The notes beneath the pieces are model-generated. The model was not told where the DNA came from. It was given only the letters and a program-made list of their open reading frames with translations, and did no database searches. 19,300 bases of DNA from a bacterium (GTDB taxonomy: Bacteria > Ratteibacteria > UBA8468 > B48-G9 > JAFGKM01), in assembly GCA_029548585.1 (NCBI GenBank), contig JAKPNC010000097.1:1-19300 (forward strand), in the 5' to 3' direction. Position 1 is the stretch's first letter, and every line of letters begins with the position of its first letter. Positions 15,701 through 19,300 of this stretch are shown here, in pieces. Both the position numbers and the translations under genes were made by a program.

Positions 15701-16264
15701 GACAACTGTTCCTTTTGCATAGACGTGGTTTCCTTCAACCGGATTGATAGTTCCGGAACCGGCAGGATTGACCGTTATGCTAAGTGTATATCCTCCCTCA
15801 ACCCGAAAAAATCCGTTTGAGGTACCTGACGGTATCTCTTGCCCTTCAACGTCTGAAAGTTTGGCTTTCTTAAATGTCAGAGAGGTAGAAGCCCCCAATT
15901 GCCCCAATACGTTGAAATTCATAATACAGAGGCTTCCCGGATCTCCGTTCAGGGATTCCATAGAGGCATCAAATCCGGCTATGCTTATCTCCCCCGGGAT
16001 GCCGGTATTGGTCTGCCTGGCCCACCCGGATGTCAAGCTTCCTGCAGAAGACCCCGTTGGCTGCAATACGGCAGGATCGAATGAAACGGTGAACTGGTAA
16101 GCCATGACACCCGTGGAATCATCTATGTTTATGGGAACCTGTATAGATATCCCTCCGGACGCAGAGGACACGTTCGGAATGCTGACGGTAGGAGACGACT
16201 CACCCGGGAAGACTAAAAACATTGCTGAGAAGAAGAAGAGACTGGAGACGAATATGTTTTTCAT
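12707..16264 (-). CDS. Secreted cohesin / InlB-B-repeat / RCC1-propeller / dockerin protein
   Basis: This is an 1185-residue modular protein. A signal peptide covers about residues 1-24. A cohesin domain follows (about 26-157; QFTVSFDPAVLQP). Residues 159-528 are five InlB-B-like repeats of exactly 74 residues (core GYRFSGWTGPVA and TVTMNSDKTVTANF), and three divergent copies cover 529-768. Residues 768-1117 are seven RCC1 repeats of exactly 50 residues (SAGxxHTAALKSDGTLWTWG and GQLGDGT), enough for one seven-bladed propeller. The end, 1118-1185, is a dockerin with two calcium loops: D1119-N1121-D1123-D1130 and D1164-N1166-D1168-D1175. No sortase or membrane anchor is seen. Cohesins bind dockerins, so carrying both suggests a linker or self-assembling surface component. 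A GAGGTGG site precedes the ATG. Binding partners are unknown. Confidence 0.9.
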   Translation of the reverse strand: MKNIFVSSLFFFSAMFLVFPGESSPTVSIPNVSSASGGISIQVPINIDDSTGVMAYQFTVSFDPAVLQPTGSSAGSLTSGWARQTNTGIPGEISIAGFDASMESLNGDPGSLCIMNFNVLGQLGASTSLTFKKAKLSDVEGQEIPSGTSNGFFRVEGGYTLSITVNPAGSGTINPVEGNHVYAKGTVVSIEAQAAAGYRFSGWTGPVADAASAATTVTMDSDKTVTANFTRQYTLNISVLPAGSGTTFPSAGQHAYDAGTVVGIEVQAAAGYRFSGWTGPVANAASATTTVTMNSDKTVTANFTRQYTLNISVSPAGGGTTLPSVGQHTYDAGTVVGIEAQAAAGYRFSGWTGSVADAASAATTVTMNSDKTVTANFTRQYTLNTSVSPAGSGTTLPSVGQHAYDAGEVVSIEAQAAAGYRFSGWTGPVADAGSATTTVTMNSDKTVTANFTRQYTLNISVSPAGGGTTLPSAGLHIYDAGTVVDINAFEGEGHTFSGWTGPVANAASAATTVTMNSDKTVTANFLPDTFNITVSIAGGNGQAVPAGQVVPYNGTAVIDIIPSAGYSISGIRDNGADALISNPFMILNVKEDHNVVVEFTINVYTVSFLTDSTPGSSIKGNALQQVNHGFSCTEVTAVPPEGYLFVNWTNNGNAYSSDPSITVENVTEDMSLVANFAMQGHTVNIFSLNPESSFILSAPDDNEGKTGGVTPFSMLYRHGADVTLTARFSPGGNRFLKWQKDGEDFSFSHSVSFTVREDCTMTAVYETAMKISAGGAHTAAIPLDGSLWTWGSNLDGQLGDGTGIDRMLPGKTGEDNDWSAVSAGGFHTAALKSDGTLWTWGNNLDGQLGDGTNFGRNLVSRVETETGWHMVSSGRFHTAALKSDGTLWTWGNNLDGQLGDGTKSGRNFPAKIGVDESWVAVSAGWSHTAALKSDGTLWTWGRNFYGQLGDGTTTGSIIPLQVGTGKDWITVSAGSAHTAAVKSDGTLWAWGRNSYGQLGDGTVTSRYSPVRIGTDSDWVEVSAGSAHTAALKADGSLWTWGSNVYGQLGDSSFANSHSPVRVGNDTDWISVSAGEKHTAALKADGTLWTWGGNGSGQLGDGTISDSNLPGFIFGFRKGDINNDGDVNIMDAILCLRMSISLPVTVRENEYQPPLYDEMLVTAADINEDGTVNISDVIGILRLALE
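12914..13963 (-). repeat. Seven tandem 150-bp repeats encoding RCC1 blades
   Basis: Seven head-to-tail units of exactly 150 bases encode residues 768-1117 of the large secreted protein. Neighbouring units are very similar at DNA level. For example, the segments beginning near 13561 and 13711 differ at only two positions over about 75 bases. The similarity is highest in the part coding for DGTLWTWG and QLGDGT, and the blade-connecting residues vary. Confidence 0.9.
14681..15790 (-). repeat. Five tandem 222-bp repeats encoding InlB-B-like domains
   Basis: Five units of exactly 222 bases (15790-15569, 15568-15347, 15346-15125, 15124-14903, 14902-14681) encode 74-residue repeats, residues 159-528 of the large secreted protein. 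Copies 1-4 are close to identical in DNA over long stretches. Copy 5 departs in its middle (INAFEGEGHTFSGW instead of IEAQAAAGYRFSGW). This points to recent duplication and possible length variation by recombination. Confidence 0.92.
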
Positions 16265-16391
16265 GTTCCACCTCTTGTCGCTGGGTAAAGAGTAAAGTTT
16301 GAAAGCCGTTGGATTTTCAAGCCTGTGGCTATCCTCACTCCAAATTATTAAGGAACATTACGACTTATATCATTAAGAAGATACCTGTACT

Positions 16392-16400
16392 ATTATATCA
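16392..16400 (-). promoter_or_regulatory. Extended -10 promoter of the cohesin/dockerin gene
   Basis: On the minus strand, TGATATAAT is a perfect extended -10 element (TGnTATAAT). The matching -35 position (16420-16415) reads TTAAAG, a weak match, which is normal for extended -10 promoters. Transcription from about 16385 would give a leader of about 120 bases ahead of the ATG at 16264. Confidence 0.5.
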
Positions 16401-16477
16401 CAATTACCCCCATACTTTAAGGTCTCTGGTTGGGCGTTTCCGCCAGGCATGAGCTCTCATCCGCGCCTTTTCTTTCA

Positions 16478-16588
16478 CCCTTTCCTCTTTGGGGAGAGGG
16501 CGCCTCCTAATTTCTTCTTCCTCTCCTCTGGGAGAGAGGATATGCCCGTCCGCAGCTTTAGCGGAGGAGGGTTGAGGTGAGGGGGGCT
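16478..16588. repeat. REP-like block of short GC-rich palindromes
   Basis: Three small inverted repeats lie in about 110 bases: CCTCT/AGAGG (16484-16499), TCCTCTC/GAGAGGA (16519-16540) and TCCGC/GCGGA (16549-16565), followed by a purine-rich stretch GGAGGAGGGTTGAGGTGAGG. This pattern of polypurine/polypyrimidine palindromes resembles the dispersed intergenic repeats seen in many environmental genomes. The gap 16265-16838 contains no credible gene. Besides this block it holds the two promoters and the palindrome listed separately. Confidence 0.5.
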
Positions 16589-16703
16589 TTCTGCCTTGTC
16601 TTCTAAAATTCTTCTCTTCAGAATATCATAAGGATAGATCCTGAGCAGAGACTTATAAGAATGACAAAAAAAGAGTGACTCCGGAGAACCTGTAAAATTT
16701 ACC

Positions 16704-16719
16704 CGCTGAAGCTTCAGCG
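16704..16719. promoter_or_regulatory. 16-bp perfect palindrome, possible operator
   Basis: CGCTGAAGCTTCAGCG is a perfect 16-bp dyad, flanked by an outer TACCC (16700-16704) and GGGTA (16725-16729). It lies 120 bases upstream of the DUF4321-like gene and about 310 bases upstream of the likely start of the repeat-protein transcript. It could be a repressor or activator site, or an RNA hairpin; nothing distinguishes these. Confidence 0.3.
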
Positions 16720-16803
16720 CAAAAGGGTAGATTCGGCTGTAGTTTCAGATATACAGGTATAACGCCTTTCTCATGTTTGAATGTATGAAATGATTCTCTG
16801 AAT

Positions 16804-16831
16804 TTGACAAATATCCCGGATATTGTAAACT
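16804..16831 (+). promoter_or_regulatory. Predicted promoter of the DUF4321-like gene with a palindrome in its spacer
   Basis: A perfect -35 TTGACA (16804-16809) is followed by a 16-base spacer and TAAACT (16826-16831, four of six -10 matches). The ATG is seven bases further on, so the mRNA would be leaderless or nearly so, and no ribosome site is visible. The spacer contains the 15-bp perfect dyad AATATCCCGGATATT (16810-16824), a natural place for a repressor to bind. Confidence 0.45.
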
Positions 16832-16838
16832 GAATCCC

Positions 16839-17096
16839 ATGAAAATAGCCAACATACTCCTCGTGATATTTCTTTTTTCCCTCGTGGGAACGGCTCTTGG
16901 AGAGCTCCTGGTTCTCACGGTACCTGAAACATGGAGGTTTTACAGCATAATCTCTGCCTCAACGACCCCTTCGTGGAATATAGAAAAGATAGATATCCTT
17001 ATCCTCTCGGCAGGCTTCAGGGTGAATTTTCACTTCAACATCATGACCCTTGCAGGACTGGTTGCCGGATGCCTTGTAAGCCTGCGCAGGGTCTGA
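16839..17096 (+). CDS. Small DUF4321-like membrane protein
   Basis: An 85-residue protein with two strongly hydrophobic segments, residues 3-25 (ILLVIFLFSLVGTALGELL) and about 65-81 (NIMTLAGLVAGCLVSL), and a short loop between. The size, the early GELL motif and the conserved ending resemble the DUF4321 family of small membrane proteins of unknown function. It stands alone on the plus strand between two minus-strand genes and has its own promoter candidate. The ATG is chosen because it is the only one near the promoter; there is no Shine-Dalgarno. I assign no function. Confidence 0.7.
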   Translation: MKIANILLVIFLFSLVGTALGELLVLTVPETWRFYSIISASTTPSWNIEKIDILILSAGFRVNFHFNIMTLAGLVAGCLVSLRRV

Positions 17097-17261
17097 CAAT
17101 CCTCTGAAATGAAGACGGCTCTTTTCCTTCTACCTGCACTCCCAGGCATTACTTTTGCTTCCGGAGACAAAAACCGTTAACCACAGGGTCAGGAATCGCT
17201 TCTGCAAGGTCAAATTCTCAGGGCAATGTTTCCCGGCCAGGAAGGACATGTAATACGAAAG

Positions 17262-18332
17262 CTAAATGTTTTTCATAAGGTTTTCTATAAAAGAGAACGC
17301 TTCTTCCTCGCTCTCCCCGGGGACTCCCCCGTCTATGAAGAGCCTTTCAGCCGGTAGTTTTTTCGCCAGTATTTCAAACTCCCCCGGATTATTTGCATAA
17401 ACGTAGGCCATCCTGCCGCTTTCCGTTATTTTCCTTATTACCGGAAGCCACCTGTCGGAAGCGCAGGGAGGTTTCCCGGCTGGAGGGGGAGCCACCTGTA
17501 TGGCTTTTATGTATGGCAGTCCCAGGAGGATGTCGAGATGCCTCACCTCTTCGTAGCCGTCGAGATGCCATATGAAATATTCCGAATACTCTTTCATGAG
17601 TTCCAGCTCATATACCACGAACTTCTCAAACATGGCGGGAGAAATCATGGTTGAAAAATCGCATTCACAGGTGCATAGCTTACCCGGGGCCCATATAAGC
17701 CAGTCAGAATCCCCTGGAAGAATGGATGAGTACATACGATGGAAATACTTATGGGCATTCTTCCACGCTTCTGTAAATTCCAATATTTTATCCAGAACCG
17801 CGCCTGGCTTCTCAACCATATCGAAAATCAGGTTCTCAGCGCCTCTCATCAAAGAAAAGCAGGTCAGAGCGTCTCCGAAAACAGGCAGTGAAACGAGATA
17901 TGTGCCGTCCCATTCTTCCAACTGCCTCTCCATTAGGGACCTGCTCATCCTGACCCAGTGGTTATCCTCCCGGAACTCCATGGGAAAATCCTCAAGGTTC
18001 CCGGCTATGGGTTCAACCCATACCGTATCTTCCCGGAAAACCACATTGCCTCCCATGTATGCCGCCATTACTTCGGGCGTACCCCGGGCGCCCCAGACAT
18101 GGGGAGCAAAAGGATACGCTTCCCCGAGGTAGGATATCTTTTCCCTGTATCTGCTCAGGGTAACGCATGAACGGAAATCAGGGATTTCCTTTTCGTTTTC
18201 CCACCTGACATCAAAGACGGAAGACAGGTCGTTATGCCTGAAAGGAAGAGTTTTCTTGAAAAGGGGCCTTCCTTTCCATTCACCTTTCCACCACGATTCT
18301 ATCCTTCCAAGTTTTTCTTTTAGATTTTCCAT
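17262..18332 (-). CDS. Uroporphyrinogen-decarboxylase-like (URO-D/MtaA superfamily) protein
   Basis: A 356-residue TIM-barrel protein of the URO-D superfamily, which holds haem-pathway UroD and corrinoid methyltransferases such as MtaA/MtbA. It lacks the UroD N-terminal arginine motif (RQAGR), so it is not HemE. It has IWHLDGYEEVRHLDILLGLPYIKAIQ (255-280), typical of a subgroup often labelled trimethylamine-corrinoid protein 2 and common in anaerobic and PVC-type bacteria. The methyltransferase zinc motif HxC appears here as H257-L-D259, so methyl transfer to coenzyme M is not supported. A first ATG at 18335 is directly followed by a second at 18332; the GGAG site is better spaced for the second. 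No promoter or partner methyltransferase gene is seen next to it. The function is open. Confidence 0.8.
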   Translation of the reverse strand: MENLKEKLGRIESWWKGEWKGRPLFKKTLPFRHNDLSSVFDVRWENEKEIPDFRSCVTLSRYREKISYLGEAYPFAPHVWGARGTPEVMAAYMGGNVVFREDTVWVEPIAGNLEDFPMEFREDNHWVRMSRSLMERQLEEWDGTYLVSLPVFGDALTCFSLMRGAENLIFDMVEKPGAVLDKILEFTEAWKNAHKYFHRMYSSILPGDSDWLIWAPGKLCTCECDFSTMISPAMFEKFVVYELELMKEYSEYFIWHLDGYEEVRHLDILLGLPYIKAIQVAPPPAGKPPCASDRWLPVIRKITESGRMAYVYANNPGEFEILAKKLPAERLFIDGGVPGESEEEAFSFIENLMKNI

Positions 18333-18625
18333 CATCCCTCTCCAACAAACATTTCACCTTTTATGCACAGCGTCTTAAATAATCGAGAATGACGGCACAT
18401 CCTGCAGGATAAAGGATTTTTTCATTTAATTTCCTATTCTAAAGGAAGAGAAAACCCTTGATATTGGCGCTCCTCCCGTAAAACCTTTCATCTCTTTCTG
18501 ACAAAAGAAAGATTAACTGTTCTGTCCGGGAGAATGTAACCTGCCGGATGCCGGCTTCAAAATCCCTTATATTGTAAATGAACTTTTAGTATCAGCACTG
18601 ATTTTATATTTTTCACGCTTCAAGG

Positions 18626-19300
18626 TTATTTCATACCTTGCTTAAACAAGGTGGCGTATCTGTAATATGCCTGTTCCAGTAAAATACGTTTCATCCCGGC
18701 ATCTGCGTTATGAACGCTTATGTTAAGGTCTGATATCTTTTTGTTGGTAAGTTCTATAAGTTTCTTGTGTACCATATCCCCTTTTCTGTATTCGTGTGGA
18801 AACCATAAAAACATATCTACCAGTTTTCTGTTATTCATAGGAATTGTAACCTCATGCCTGAAAATTTCCTGCGAAGTAAATACAGTAGCCCCCCAGAAAC
18901 CGAATGCAAACTCCCAGACGTAAGAATCCGTATGCTCATAGTTATGTAGCGGTTTTTCAAGGTTTATTTCTTTCAGATATTCTTTATAGCAGTCATTAGA
19001 TTTTCTCAACAGTGCAGGAGCAAGAATATATCTTGTCTGGAATATGCTGAAATGGTAAGGTTTTAATATCTCAGGAAATTCAAGGTTATATTTTCTCTCC
19101 CATACCGCCCGTCCTATCTCGGAAACCCATGATTTCAACTCAACGTCAAAATCGTTAAGCCGGTAGAGGTAAATATATTTGCGAATTTCATGTTCGGGAG
19201 GCACATGCAAATACCCTGCATTATGGCTTATAATTCTTTTAAGTATGCCGAAGTCTTCTATCTGATCATTATTGGCGGGGATGCAGTAGATATCATGTTT
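18626..19300 (-). CDS. Hypothetical protein, possibly asparagine-synthetase-like, C-terminal part (5' end outside window)
   Basis: The reading frame is open from the right edge of the window to a TAA at 18626, at least 224 residues. An internal TTG at 19210 is not needed as a start because the frame continues to the edge (it begins HDIYCIPANNDQIEDFGILK). The segment VTIPMNNRKLVDMFLWFPHEYRKGDMVHKKLI resembles the C-terminal part of asparagine-synthase-like proteins found in surface-polysaccharide clusters, where (P)xxNRxLxxxxLxxP precedes the last helices. The AMP-binding half would be upstream and unseen, so this is tentative. The gene is visibly AT-richer than the rest of the window and is preceded on its 3' side by a 290-base gap without features, which suggests the edge of an acquired or surface-polysaccharide region. 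Confidence 0.55.
   Translation of the reverse strand, partial: KHDIYCIPANNDQIEDFGILKRIISHNAGYLHVPPEHEIRKYIYLYRLNDFDVELKSWVSEIGRAVWERKYNLEFPEILKPYHFSIFQTRYILAPALLRKSNDCYKEYLKEINLEKPLHNYEHTDSYVWEFAFGFWGATVFTSQEIFRHEVTIPMNNRKLVDMFLWFPHEYRKGDMVHKKLIELTNKKISDLNISVHNADAGMKRILLEQAYYRYATLFKQGMK

Noticed and set aside
12914..15790. CRISPR array suggested by regularly spaced repeats
   Set aside because: The periods of 150 and 222 bases are whole numbers of codons inside one open frame, and the units encode RCC1 and InlB-B domains.
17109..17180. 23-codon frame beginning with a signal-peptide-like stretch (MKTALFLLPALPG)
   Set aside because: It ends right after the hydrophobic part, lacks a ribosome site and promoter, and could be chance or the remnant of a lost secreted protein.
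18399..18410. 12-bp palindrome ATCCTGCAGGAT followed by AAAGGATTTTTT, a possible terminator
   Set aside because: The usable stem is about five base pairs with a long loop, and on the plus strand no gene ends nearby.

Overview
The window looks like a stretch of chromosome from an uncultured bacterium. Protein-coding genes are tightly packed, many overlap, and there are no rRNA or tRNA genes, no CRISPR array and no transposase. Codon choice leans to AGG/AGA (Arg) and ATA (Ile) at roughly balanced GC. The mix of genes (a UroD-like protein and a DegT/sugar-isomerase pair of the kind common in anaerobic candidate phyla, an AmaP-like membrane protein, a secreted cohesin/dockerin repeat protein) fits an anaerobic lineage such as the Omnitrophota, Elusimicrobiota or PVC-like groups. 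I cannot assign a phylum from the sequence alone.

Layout. (1) Positions 1-2110, plus strand: the end of a sugar-metabolism cluster, with a TIM-barrel sugar-phosphate isomerase/epimerase (5' end probably outside the window) and a DegT-family PLP aminotransferase. (2) Positions 2111-2353: a gap holding five consecutive stem-loops. (3) Positions 2354-6417, plus strand: an AmaP-like membrane protein, a ThiD2-ThiE fusion whose ThiE half has lost key active-site residues, the membrane protease FtsH, and GTP cyclohydrolase FolE; the last three overlap. (4) Positions 6437-12589, minus strand, converging on folE: a six-gene overlapping operon, in transcription order coaX, birA, corC-like, lysS, murJ, and an M50 intramembrane protease. 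It is led by a good sigma70-type promoter placed so that coaX would be leaderless. lysS carries a frameshift exactly in class II motif 1. (5) Positions 12707-16264, minus strand: an 1185-residue secreted protein built as signal peptide, cohesin, eight InlB-B-like repeats (five nearly identical), seven RCC1 repeats and a two-loop dockerin. (6) Positions 16265-16838: noncoding, with an extended -10 promoter for the repeat protein, a REP-like palindrome block, a 16-bp perfect palindrome, and a promoter with a 15-bp palindrome in its spacer ahead of a small DUF4321-like membrane protein (16839-17096). (7) Positions 17262-18332, minus strand: a UroD/corrinoid-methyltransferase-like protein. (8) Positions 18626-19300, minus strand: the C-terminal part of an AT-richer gene, possibly an asparagine-synthetase-like protein, running off the right edge. 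The gaps at 17097-17261 and 18336-18625 hold nothing I can support.

How the genes work together. The two central operons are mostly housekeeping. FtsH, the M50 protease and the AmaP-like protein concern membrane quality control and envelope stress. MurJ flips lipid II, and CoaX, BirA, ThiD2-ThiE and FolE serve cofactor pathways. The least ordinary items are the cohesin-plus-dockerin propeller protein, the eroded ThiE domain, the lysS frameshift, and the two promoters that sit directly on start codons.
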